Source: Cytophagales bacterium (GTDB taxonomy: Bacteria > Bacteroidota > Bacteroidia > Cytophagales > Bernardetiaceae). From it: a stretch of DNA of 64,000 nucleotides. The stretch covers positions 43,307-107,306 of the forward strand of contig JAAFJX010000015.1 of NCBI GenBank assembly GCA_013299045.1, in the 5' to 3' direction. A model generated the notes under the pieces. The model did not search any database. It was not told the origin of the DNA and saw nothing but the letters and a program-made list of their open reading frames with translations. Both the position numbers and the translations under genes were made by a program. Positions 20,228 to 27,845 of the stretch are shown piece after piece. The stretch's first letter is position 1; each line of letters opens with the position of its first letter.

Positions 20228-21280
20228 ATGCTACACTCACAAAAAGCGGATAGACTAGTTGCATTGGACTTTTGGCGCACACTAGCCATTTTTTTGGTGC
20301 TTTGTAGACATTACGGCGGCTTTCCTTTTTTGGAACAAGCGGGTTGGGTAGGAGTAGATATTTTTTTTGTTTTGAGCGGTTTTTTGGTAGCGGATATGCT
20401 TCGCAGAGAATGGCAAAGAACGAATAGAATAAATGCTATACGTTTTATATGGAGGCGCAGTTTAAAAATTTTACCGTCTTTCGCATTGCTCTTGTTGCTA
20501 ACAGCCTGCTTGCAGCCCTTTGTTCAATCGCCTTTTTTAGATTTTCGTTTACGTAATTTTTTGGCTGAAATTACATTTCTACAAGGTTACATTGGCCGAA
20601 TTTGGAATCATACATGGTCTTTGGCTATAGAGGAGCATTTTTACTTGATATTTCTCGCCCTGAGCCTCTTTCTAAAATATTGGGGGTCAAGAATTTGGTG
20701 GTATGCGGCTTTGGTAACTATTTTAGTTTGTGTGGTATTGCGCTTAGACAGTTTACGGCAAATAGGCCCCATATTTTTCATACAAGGCATACAAAGTCAT
20801 TGCCGTATAGACAGTCTTTTTGTAGGAGTTTTGGCATTCTTGAGCAAGGATTGGCTTACTCAGAACCTTTTTCGGCCCTATTCACGGCTTTCAGTTTCCA
20901 TTTTTAGCCTCAGTATTCTGACTCTGCTGCTTTTATTGTTTTTTTTTAGCAACAAGTCCTTCTGGACTCTCAGCGTAGGTTTTAGTTTTTATGCAGTACT
21001 TATAGCTTATTGTATGGTCTTTAGTACCTCTTCTTTTTTTAAGTTTTTAGGGCTTGTGTTTATAAAAAGACTTTGCATTTTTTTTAGTAAACGTAGTTAT
21101 TGTATCTATCTTTTTCATTCGCCTGTTTTGGTTTTTTTAATGCCTTTTGTAGAAAACCACGCCCTTGCATCTAGCTGTGCAGCGCCGCTCTACTTCTTAT
21201 TGAGTGTTTTGGTGGGTTGTTTGATTTATGAAGGGCTAGAATATCCTATTTTGGCTTGGCGCGATAAACATTGGCCGTAA
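20228..21280 (+). CDS. acyltransferase 3 family membrane protein
   Basis: A 350-aa integral membrane protein of the OafA/YrhL type with about ten membrane segments. The start at the ATG 20228 (MLHSQKADRLVALDFWR) is preferred over a GTG at 20186 that lies inside the terminator stem. The N-terminal LDFWRTLAIFLVLCRHYG corresponds to the family's LDxxRxxA...H signature with its essential Arg and His; GVDIFFVLSGF and NHTWSLAIEEHFYL are also classic. These enzymes move acetyl or other acyl groups onto sugars of O-antigen, capsule or peptidoglycan. It stands alone, so the acceptor is unknown. The gene is richer in T and Phe codons than its neighbours. Confidence 0.9.
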   Translation: MLHSQKADRLVALDFWRTLAIFLVLCRHYGGFPFLEQAGWVGVDIFFVLSGFLVADMLRREWQRTNRINAIRFIWRRSLKILPSFALLLLLTACLQPFVQSPFLDFRLRNFLAEITFLQGYIGRIWNHTWSLAIEEHFYLIFLALSLFLKYWGSRIWWYAALVTILVCVVLRLDSLRQIGPIFFIQGIQSHCRIDSLFVGVLAFLSKDWLTQNLFRPYSRLSVSIFSLSILTLLLLLFFFSNKSFWTLSVGFSFYAVLIAYCMVFSTSSFFKFLGLVFIKRLCIFFSKRSYCIYLFHSPVLVFLMPFVENHALASSCAAPLYFLLSVLVGCLIYEGLEYPILAWRDKHWP

Positions 21281-21285
21281 GTCTG

Positions 21286-22287
21286 TCAGTGTTTTAATAA
21301 TTCCCCTTTCATTATCAGGTGTTTAAGTTGTTGGACAAGAGCCAGTAAACGGGGCAAGTTTCTATAGCTGTAGCAGAAAAAAGGCATTTCTTGGCCGCCC
21401 AGCGATGCATAAAAATCAGCGATGGTGGGCACTTGCGGGCTTTCAAAATCTAACCAAACTGGTCGCCCAGCATTTTGCTGAATCTCTAAATTCAAAAAAA
21501 ATAAACGATGATTATCCGCTCGGTGAGTTGGCAGTGCTGCATTGAACAGATAAGTGATGTATTCTCCAAACTCCACAAAAAGTGCACCAGCAACTAGCTC
21601 ATTGTCCGCATTTCGCCCACCATAAAGACGTGTGTAGCCCTTTTGTGAAAGAACGCGATAAGCCGCTTGAAAACTCTGCTCAGCCTCTGTGCTCAAACCG
21701 CCTTCAATTTGCTGCGAATGTGCTTTTTTAAATATCTTCCATAAAAATTCACTATCTTTTTCCAAAAAAAATTCAGGTGGGTTCTTTTCTAAAACTTTTA
21801 ACTGAGCAATCCTGTCGCGTCTGAAACCTGCTCTTATTCTATCATAGCTCCTATTCAAGTTAAGCAGATGAGTCGTATAAGTACGGGCATGAAAACCAGC
21901 GGGATATAGATTTGAACCTATCTTTGTTTGTGAAAAATGGCCTTGATACTGGGCTATATATCTAAACTCATTGCAAAGCAATTCGCAGGTTTCTTGCAAA
22001 ATGCTCACGAACAATTCAGATTCGTGAAATTGTGGCAAGTATAGAAAACCCAAATGCTGTGCAAAAAAAGGTTGGTAGATGACATCAATCCCAAACCTCT
22101 GCTTAACTGGCAGGATAAAAGCCCATCGGTACTCATTCTCTGATTCTGAAACAATGGCGCGCCAGTTCGGGCAAACTATGTTCAGATACCAATACTGATG
22201 ATAGAACATGGCCTTGTGGCTTTTTTCTGCTAGTCGTTGCCACTTATCCGGACAGATTTCTTGGTGCTTAAAAACGGCAGCAGGCAT
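21286..22287 (-). CDS. GNAT/FemAB-like acyltransferase, function unknown
   Basis: A 333-aa soluble protein. Its pattern is that of double-GNAT FemAB/BioF2-like proteins: the N-terminal half has HQYWYLNIVCPNWRA and FILPVKQRFG, followed by a central helix (RAGFRRDRIAQLKVLEK). A C-terminal GNAT-like core has YTRLYGGRNADNELVAGALF and later WLDFESPQVPTIADFYASLG. Related proteins act in exopolysaccharide or cell-wall modification, using aminoacyl-tRNA or acyl-CoA. Neither substrate can be told from the sequence. It is convergent with the acyltransferase 3 gene, 5 bases apart. Confidence 0.6.
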   Translation of the reverse strand: MPAAVFKHQEICPDKWQRLAEKSHKAMFYHQYWYLNIVCPNWRAIVSESENEYRWAFILPVKQRFGIDVIYQPFFAQHLGFLYLPQFHESELFVSILQETCELLCNEFRYIAQYQGHFSQTKIGSNLYPAGFHARTYTTHLLNLNRSYDRIRAGFRRDRIAQLKVLEKNPPEFFLEKDSEFLWKIFKKAHSQQIEGGLSTEAEQSFQAAYRVLSQKGYTRLYGGRNADNELVAGALFVEFGEYITYLFNAALPTHRADNHRLFFLNLEIQQNAGRPVWLDFESPQVPTIADFYASLGGQEMPFFCYSYRNLPRLLALVQQLKHLIMKGELLKH

Positions 22288-22365
22288 TGCTAGAAAAGTA
22301 TCCGTACATCAAAAAAAAAATGCTGCGCCGCAGGGTTTAGTGCAGGCGCAGCTCTGGGTATATTT

Positions 22366-22989
22366 TTATTGAAATTGATAACCGTATTCTGCTGTAATTT
22401 CTTCACGGCTCAGCTCGCGTACACTCATAGCCATTGGGATATTTTGCACGGGGCGGTCTGGGTAAGTAGTAGGCTGGGCGGCTATTTTGTCTATGACCTC
22501 GAAGCCACGGAGCGTTTGACCAAAAATAGTGTACTGACCGTCCAAAAAAGGAGTGCCAGCTTCTGCATGAACAATATAAAACTGTGAACCGCTAGACTCA
22601 CGACGCGGATTGACGTTGTCGCCGGTACGGGCAGCCGCCAAAGCACCTTTGATGTGCTTGTACTTACTCACAAATTCGGCAGGAATCTGATAGCCAGGGC
22701 CGCCTGTGCCCCAAGCCTGTGGTGGTATAGCGGGGTTTTTGGTGTAAGGGTCGCCGCCTTGAATCATAAAGTTAGCAATGACGCGATGGAAGACCGTACT
22801 GTCATAAACACCTGTACGCACCAAATTTAAAAAATTTTCGCGGTGCAAAGGAGTTTCTGAATACAATAAAACATCAATGTTGCCATGAGGCGTTTTGATG
22901 GTTACAATAGACTCTTTCTGAGACATACAAGAAGATGAAGAGAGAAGAATGAATGCGAAAGTAAGCAGTAAAACTTGTAATTTGTGCAT
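22366..22989 (-). CDS. cyclophilin-type peptidyl-prolyl isomerase, lipoprotein
   Basis: A 207-aa protein with a lipoprotein signal peptide (LLSSSSC, cysteine about residue 21), so it is probably anchored in the periplasm. The rest is a complete cyclophilin domain: VFHRVIANFMIQGGDP carries the catalytic arginine and GGxD core, and SSGSQFYIV and FLDGQYTIFGQ complete the active site. It would speed proline isomerisation during folding of exported proteins. It is a single gene with a near-perfect promoter 43-74 bases upstream. Confidence 0.93.
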   Translation of the reverse strand: MHKLQVLLLTFAFILLSSSSCMSQKESIVTIKTPHGNIDVLLYSETPLHRENFLNLVRTGVYDSTVFHRVIANFMIQGGDPYTKNPAIPPQAWGTGGPGYQIPAEFVSKYKHIKGALAAARTGDNVNPRRESSGSQFYIVHAEAGTPFLDGQYTIFGQTLRGFEVIDKIAAQPTTYPDRPVQNIPMAMSVRELSREEITAEYGYQFQ

Positions 22990-23031
22990 ATACCAACTGA
23001 GTTTTACATGGTTTTACAGAATTTCAAACCA

Positions 23032-23063
23032 CAAAGTTAGAAAATAAGAATCGCTTATTCAAA
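23032..23063 (-). promoter_or_regulatory. promoter of the cyclophilin gene
   Basis: On the minus strand, TTTG (23060-23063) and TAACTTTG (23032-23039) are separated by 20 bases, an ideal Bacteroidota promoter. The -7 box ends 43 bases before the start codon. Confidence 0.75.
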
Positions 23064-23137
23064 TGATAGCGCCAAGCCTCTGTACATTTTTCATACGGCA
23101 TATCCCAAACAGATTTTCCTATTCAAAAAATTGAGGT

Positions 23138-23145
23138 TAAATTTG
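23138..23145 (+). promoter_or_regulatory. -7 element of moaC
   Basis: TAAATTTG matches TAnnTTTG and lies 32 bases before the moaC ATG. The -33 position has TTTT in place of TTTG. Confidence 0.45.
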
Positions 23146-23176
23146 TGAATCAAATTCTAGCCCAAAACCGCATAAA

Positions 23177-23662
23177 ATGTCTAACTTTTCTCATTTAAAC
23201 GAAAAGAATCAACCACAAATGGTTGATATCACTCAAAAAACACACACACTGCGCACTGCCCGCGCCAGAGCAACTATACATTTAGGGCTAGATGTGCTTG
23301 GTAAGTTTTCTGGCAATGATGTTTATACGGCCAAAGGTGGTGTTTTTCAAACGGCTATCATCGCTGGCACTATGGCAGCAAAACGCACCCATGAGCTAAT
23401 TCCATTTTGCCACCAGCTTTTGTTGGAAGATTGCCAACTTAAAATTGAAGTGGCAGACGAGGCTGGGGCAGAGGGCTGTGTTTGGATAGAAGCCCTGGTC
23501 AAACTAAATGCGCCTACAGGGGCAGAGATGGAAGCCATGACAGCGGTTTCGGTGGCTGCCCTTACGGTTTACGATATGTGCAAGAGCATCAATAAGCGCA
23601 TAGAAATCAAAGAGATTGTTTTACTTGAAAAAACAGGAGGAAAAAGCCACTTTAAACGCTAA
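23177..23662 (+). CDS. moaC: cyclic pyranopterin monophosphate synthase
   Basis: A 161-aa enzyme that converts the MoaA product into cyclic pyranopterin monophosphate, the second step of molybdenum cofactor synthesis. The KGGVFQTAIIAGTMAAKRT block, the HELIPFCHQL active-site segment and GAEMEAMTAVSVAALTVYDMCK are all canonical. Length is normal. It lies 17 bases before the methyltransferase gene and may be co-transcribed with it. No other moa genes are in the window. Confidence 0.97.
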   Translation: MSNFSHLNEKNQPQMVDITQKTHTLRTARARATIHLGLDVLGKFSGNDVYTAKGGVFQTAIIAGTMAAKRTHELIPFCHQLLLEDCQLKIEVADEAGAEGCVWIEALVKLNAPTGAEMEAMTAVSVAALTVYDMCKSINKRIEIKEIVLLEKTGGKSHFKR

Positions 23663-23679
23663 AAACAACAGCTATTTTT

Positions 23680-24537
23680 ATGAAATTCTTAAACCTACTT
23701 TTGCCGCCTATTTTGGGTGTTTTGTTGCGTAAAGTAATCAAAAAAAAGCCACTTGCGCCACCACCCATCACCGAAGGCTTAGAAATTATGCCCGACCATG
23801 CTACGGCGGTTCGTTGTTCTAGAGGCTATGAAGATGCTTTAATATTAGAAAAGTGTCTGCAATCTGCCTTGTTGGTCAAAGCGGGAAAGGCTTGTTTTGA
23901 GCGGGATAGCATTGCTTTTTACGAACCTGCATGGACGCTAACCGTGCTGGCTTGCTTGGAGCATATTCATAGTTTTTACCAAAAACCATTGCACGTCTTG
24001 GATTTTGGCGGTTCTTTAGGCAGTTTTTTCTTACAACACCGCGCTTACTTTGCGCAAAAGGCATGGACGCTCAACTGGACAGTGGTTGAACAGGCGCATT
24101 TTGTACAGGCAGGACAGCAGTATTTTTCAGACGTTAGAGGCTTAAATTTTGCCAAAGATTTACCTACTGCCTTTAATGTTTTGGAGGGAACTGTCCCTAA
24201 TGTGCTGTTTTTGAGTGGCGTTTTGCCTTATCTGCCTGAACCACTTGTTTGGTTAAAAGATACACTCAATGCCTATCAATTTCCATTCGTTATCATGGAC
24301 AGAACCTTATTTGCTTCAGATGGAAAGGCATACTATTCTGTTCAGCACGTGCCATCACACATTTATCAAGGCTCGTACCCCTGTACTATTCTGGCAGAGT
24401 CAGATTTTCATGCCATACTATCAAACTATGAATGCTTAACCTGCTTTAAGAGCTTAGTTGACGACCACGAACATCTCAACAATGGTGTACGTGTGAATTA
24501 TCAAGGGGGCTTCTGGGTGAAGAAAAACAGACGCTAG
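23680..24537 (+). CDS. TIGR04325-type putative methyltransferase
   Basis: A 285-aa protein of the LIC12133/TIGR04325 family. Signatures are SRGYEDALILEK, the FERDSIAFYEP block, the glycine-rich SAM-binding loop HVLDFGGSLGSFF (about residue 105-118) and WTVVEQAHFVQAGQ after it. Members are usually found in O-antigen or capsule clusters and are presumed to methylate sugars, but none is well characterised to my knowledge. This one lies just after moaC and its stop overlaps the flavodoxin stop by 4 bases, so the context gives no clue. Confidence 0.8.
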   Translation: MKFLNLLLPPILGVLLRKVIKKKPLAPPPITEGLEIMPDHATAVRCSRGYEDALILEKCLQSALLVKAGKACFERDSIAFYEPAWTLTVLACLEHIHSFYQKPLHVLDFGGSLGSFFLQHRAYFAQKAWTLNWTVVEQAHFVQAGQQYFSDVRGLNFAKDLPTAFNVLEGTVPNVLFLSGVLPYLPEPLVWLKDTLNAYQFPFVIMDRTLFASDGKAYYSVQHVPSHIYQGSYPCTILAESDFHAILSNYECLTCFKSLVDDHEHLNNGVRVNYQGGFWVKKNRR

Positions 24538-25052
24538 GCCACCACAAAGCCAAATTCGCGCAGCACTTGTGGCACCCACGCTTTCAAGCGCTCATCGGTG
24601 AGTTCGGGTTGATTGTCCTCGTCTATGGCCAAGCCCAAAAAGACCTCTCCGCGTGCTCCTTTAGATGCTTCAAAGTCGTAACCCACAACAGGCCAGTGTC
24701 CTATAACTGTGCCGCCTTGCTCACTCACAACATCTGCAATGATGCCAATAGCATCTACAAACCACTCGCCATAGCCCCACTGGTCGCCTAAACCAAAAAT
24801 AGCAACAGTTTTGCCCGTAAAATCAAGTGTTTTAAACTGAGGTAAAATTTCCTCCCAGTCTGTTTGCAGCTCGCCGTCATACCAGGTGGGTGCACCAAAA
24901 ATGATATGGTTATATTCCAGAACTTCTGCGGCCTCTTTTTGAGCCAGATTATGCAAAGCCAGATGCTCCGCACCTACCATTTTTTGTATTTTAATGGCCA
25001 CATTTTCTGTGTTGCCAGTGTCGGTGCCAAAAAAAAGACCAATTTTAGACAT
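24534..25052 (-). CDS. fldA: flavodoxin, long chain
   Basis: A 172-aa FMN electron carrier. The phosphate loop GTDTGNTENVA is near the N-terminus, the first FMN-stacking aromatic is in APTWYDGELQTDW and the second in GDQWGYGEWFVDA. The roughly 20-residue insertion after that marks it as long-chain. Flavodoxins replace ferredoxin under iron limitation and feed reductive enzymes. The gene is monocistronic and convergent with the methyltransferase gene. Confidence 0.95.
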   Translation of the reverse strand: MSKIGLFFGTDTGNTENVAIKIQKMVGAEHLALHNLAQKEAAEVLEYNHIIFGAPTWYDGELQTDWEEILPQFKTLDFTGKTVAIFGLGDQWGYGEWFVDAIGIIADVVSEQGGTVIGHWPVVGYDFEASKGARGEVFLGLAIDEDNQPELTDERLKAWVPQVLREFGFVVA

Positions 25053-25220
25053 TCTAGAAGATAGTTTTTGTGTGCAGAATAACCCAAAGCAGCTTTATTA
25101 CTGAAACTTGAGACGCAAAAATAACAGATTTATTGGCAAATTGTTTAATTTTTGAGGCATTACATTTGCTTTAAAATCGTATCATACTTTTTTTGATTTC
25201 TGTATATTCAAGAAAAATGT

Positions 25221-25228
25221 TAGCTTTG
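25221..25228 (+). promoter_or_regulatory. -7 element of the Rpn-like relic
   Basis: TAGCTTTG matches TAnnTTTG and lies 20 bases before the ATG of the decayed gene at 25248. It may also feed nuoD through a long leader. Confidence 0.4.
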
Positions 25229-25247
25229 CAATACATTTCGTGAGTTG

Positions 25248-25500
25248 ATGATGAGTAAAAAGCTAAGTTGTTTTGAGTGGGCAGTTAAGGAATTATCTCG
25301 CAATAGGGCTAGCTTTGTGGCGCTGAAAAAACTTTTGGTCTGAGCTTTTTGTTTGATGATGTCAAAAGTCCAAGAAGTTCTGGAATGATTTGGTTTCAGA
25401 ACTAACAGCCCCAAAAATCTGCAAATAGAGCAGTTGTATAAGAAATATGCAATTTTGCTAAAAGCAAAAGACTTTTTCTTGCAAATGAATGTAGCGTAAT
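25248..25500 (+). pseudogene. decayed Rpn/PD-(D/E)XK family transposase-like gene fragment
   Basis: The frame from 25248 reads MMSKKLSCFEWAVKELSRNR and stops after 31 codons at 25341. This matches the N-terminus of a large Bacteroidota family of Rpn-type PD-(D/E)XK nucleases (KLxCFEWAxKxxLRNKAxF). Past the stop, LFDDVK in one frame and KVQEVLE in another fit the next conserved block, so there is at least one frameshift and two stops. The nuclease core is absent. It is a dead N-terminal remnant just upstream of nuoD, distinct from the full-length relative at 60767. Confidence 0.5.
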
Positions 25501-25524
25501 TTAGGCAACAAAATATCAACAGTC

Positions 25525-26724
25525 ATGCAGAAACCTAATTTTGAGCAAACACAAGCCTATCTTAAGCAGTCTGAGCCAACCTTCTATGCACCCGAAAAAC
25601 TAGGGTACAACGAAATGCTCATCAATTTAGGCCCTCAGCATCCTTCTACGCATGGTGTTTTGCGTTTGGAGGTACTGGCCGAGGGCGAGCTGGTGAAGGA
25701 CGTAGTGCCCCATATTGGCTACCTGCACCGCTGTTTTGAAAAACACGCCGAGCAGCTAACCTACCAACAAATTATTCCTTACGTGGATAGGTTAGATTAT
25801 ACAGCATCTATGAACAGCAATCATATTTTTGTGATGGCTATAGAAAAATTGCTCGGCATTACGGACAAACTGCCGCCACGTGTGGAATACATACGGGTTT
25901 TGGTGGCGGAACTGAACCGAGTGGCCTCTCATTTATTAGCACTCGGCACTTTTGCCAACGACATGGGCGCAACTACGGCGTTTTTGTGGGCAATGCGCGA
26001 CCGCGAACATATTTTGCGTATGCTGGAGTGGCTTACAGGCGCACGCCAACTCTACAACTATATGTGGGTGGGCGGGCTCTACTACGACTTACCGCTTGGC
26101 TTTGAGGAGCGCGCTCTGGAATTTATACAATATCTCCCGCCCAAATTGTTGGATTTTGAATACATGGTGCTGCAAAGTCCTATTTTTTTAAGGCGGACAC
26201 AGGGACTTACGCCTATAGCGCTCAACGATGCCATTAACTGGGGACTGACCGGGCCTATGCTACGCGCCTGTGGGCTGGCCTACGATTTGCGCAAAATAGA
26301 CGGCTACTCTGTTTATCCTGAGCTAGATTTTGATGTGCCTATAGCCCAGAACGGAGATTGCTTTGACCGCGCTTGGGTGCGCTTTTGCGAAATGAAGGAA
26401 TCTTTGAGGATTGTGGCCCAGTGTGCCACAATTTTGCTCAAAAAACACCACCGAACCCGCGATTTTGACCCACAAGCTAGCTGTGTCCGCCGTCCCCGCC
26501 CGCCTCAAACCGACCTTTACTTTCGTGGCGAAAGCCCCAAAGGCGAACTTGGTTTTTATATACGCACGCAAGCCAACAAGGCTATTCCAGAGCGTATAAA
26601 AGTCCGTAGCCCCTCGTTCTGCAATCTGTCTGCTCTGCCAAACTTTTGCAAAGATATTTATCTGGCAGACCTTATTGCTGTGGTAGGTTCGCTGGATATT
26701 GTGTTGGGCGAGGTGGATAGATAG
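25525..26724 (+). CDS. nuoD: NADH-quinone oxidoreductase subunit D
   Basis: A 399-aa 49-kDa subunit of respiratory complex I, part of the peripheral arm lining the quinone site. NLGPQHPSTHGVLRL, the RCFEKHAEQLTY segment and LDYTASMNSNH are typical, as is the C-terminal ending DIVLGEVDR. It is complete and of normal length. What stands out is the context: complex I genes normally form one long operon, yet no other nuo gene is present here. A nuclease relic lies before it and 1.1 kb of non-coding repeats after it. Confidence 0.97.
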   Translation: MQKPNFEQTQAYLKQSEPTFYAPEKLGYNEMLINLGPQHPSTHGVLRLEVLAEGELVKDVVPHIGYLHRCFEKHAEQLTYQQIIPYVDRLDYTASMNSNHIFVMAIEKLLGITDKLPPRVEYIRVLVAELNRVASHLLALGTFANDMGATTAFLWAMRDREHILRMLEWLTGARQLYNYMWVGGLYYDLPLGFEERALEFIQYLPPKLLDFEYMVLQSPIFLRRTQGLTPIALNDAINWGLTGPMLRACGLAYDLRKIDGYSVYPELDFDVPIAQNGDCFDRAWVRFCEMKESLRIVAQCATILLKKHHRTRDFDPQASCVRRPRPPQTDLYFRGESPKGELGFYIRTQANKAIPERIKVRSPSFCNLSALPNFCKDIYLADLIAVVGSLDIVLGEVDR

Positions 26725-26845
26725 TCTTCCCTTAAAATATATCTAAGATATTTGTTATCAGACAATTAAACAAGCATTTTATCTTGAGAATCTCTTAGTT
26801 ATTTATTAAAACCGTCCTTTCCGCAGAGTTGCGGGGGTTCTTAAC

Positions 26846-27354
26846 AAAAATCAAGCTCTTAAATTAACCTCTCTTGAGTCGTCAAAAAGCCCTTTTTGAG
26901 TTTTTTGAGTTCTAATTGCCCTCTTTTGTCCCTTGTAGAGGCCATTTTCTCGCGTTTTCAAATAACTTTTCGTCAAATTCCTTATATCTGACTTTTTGAC
27001 TAATGATTATTTTTCTACAATTTACTGGGCGTTCCCGCTTCGCGGTCGTTCGTCTTTGGGCTTCGCTTCGGTGCTACGCACTAAACCCGCCGCCTCTCTA
27101 ACGCCAATACAGGCCAATAGACGTACTCAATAACAAAAAAAAGGATAAAGTCGCAAACCCGCTTGATGCCTAAAAATTGCTTTTGTCCTATTTTGCCTCA
27201 GCTATAGGATAGCCGTATCATAGCCGTATGATAGCCGTGCGATAGCCGTAGTTTTGGCCGTACTTTAAAAGTAAAACCTCTATCTTAGAAAAGTACAATT
27301 ATTCGCTTTCCAAAACTGACATCTCTCAGAGAGGTTAATTAAGAGCTTGTTTTT
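26846..27354. repeat. MITE-like element with 27-29 bp terminal inverted repeats
   Basis: The left end (26846-26874) and right end (27328-27354) are inverted copies matching over their full length except for two single-base gaps; both carry CAAGCTCTTA and ATTAACCTCTCT. They enclose about 450 bases with no gene, including a GC-rich palindromic block near 27028-27080 and an 11-bp tandem repeat. The structure fits a non-autonomous miniature transposable element. No clear target duplication is visible and no second copy is in the window. Confidence 0.6.
27208..27250. repeat. 11-bp tandem repeat, almost four copies
   Basis: Four consecutive units of the form (g/c)atagccgtnn occur at 27208, 27219, 27230 and 27241, inside the MITE-like element. 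The spacing of one helical turn resembles iterons or binding-site arrays, but it may be simple slippage. Confidence 0.7.
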
Positions 27355-27409
27355 AGCCTATTTTGTCAAAAAACTGGTAAAACCTCAAGAGCTTCTTACG
27401 GCCTGCCAT

Positions 27410-27561
27410 GCCTCGCATCAGACAAAAGCGAATGGCTCAAAGGTCAGAGGGTGAGATTTTAGGTGCAACTCTGTTTTATAAGAGATTGAATCAAAGAAAA
27501 AGCCATTCGCTGGTTTAGATGAAAAAAGTTATTTTTCATCTAAATTGACCTTTTGCGAGGC
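27410..27561. other. structured intergenic block with crossing inverted repeats
   Basis: Four sets of perfect inverted repeats lie within 152 bases: 27410-27417 with 27554-27561 (8 bp), 27427-27437 with 27501-27511 (11 bp), 27439-27446 with 27546-27553 (8 bp), and a 13-bp hairpin 27514-27526 with 27532-27544 around a 5-base loop. The second and third pairs cross, which is a pseudoknot topology. This could be a structured RNA or the remains of a palindromic mobile element. No matching RNA family is known to me. Confidence 0.5.
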
Positions 27562-27563
27562 TT

Positions 27564-27728
27564 GATTTTTTTGCAATGCCCTAGGGTCGGAACTTTCAGC
27601 TCGCGCTTTAGTTCTGCATCAAGGCAAAAAGTAGAGAAGTCTATCAAAGGCCGTCAAGGTGTTCCCAAAATTGGTGAACCATTCTCCTTAAATTTAGCTT
27701 ACATCTATTGAGTGTACTTTTTAAGGGA
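27564..27728 (+). repeat. dispersed 165-bp repeat, copy 1
   Basis: This segment recurs at 50640-50810 in the same orientation with about 85-90% identity over its whole length. It contains a small hairpin (gaact...agttc around AGCtcgcGCT) and ends with an inverted repeat, TCCTTAAA...TTTAAGG. It has no open reading frame. It may be an interspersed repeat or a small RNA gene. Confidence 0.75.
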
Positions 27729-27845
27729 CGACTAGATAGAAAAATAATTATTTGATAAAAATGCTTTATACATACTTGTTTGCCTAAAATCTAGTGCTTA
27801 CTTTTACGTTCAACGTTTTATAAACACTTCAGATTTTTCCTTGTT

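Noticed and set aside
25220..25519. 99-aa minus-strand open frame
   Set aside because: It is antisense to the recognisable Rpn-type relic and its translation has no domain-like pattern.
27208..27250. CRISPR array
   Set aside because: The units are 11 bases and contiguous with no spacers. No cas gene is present.
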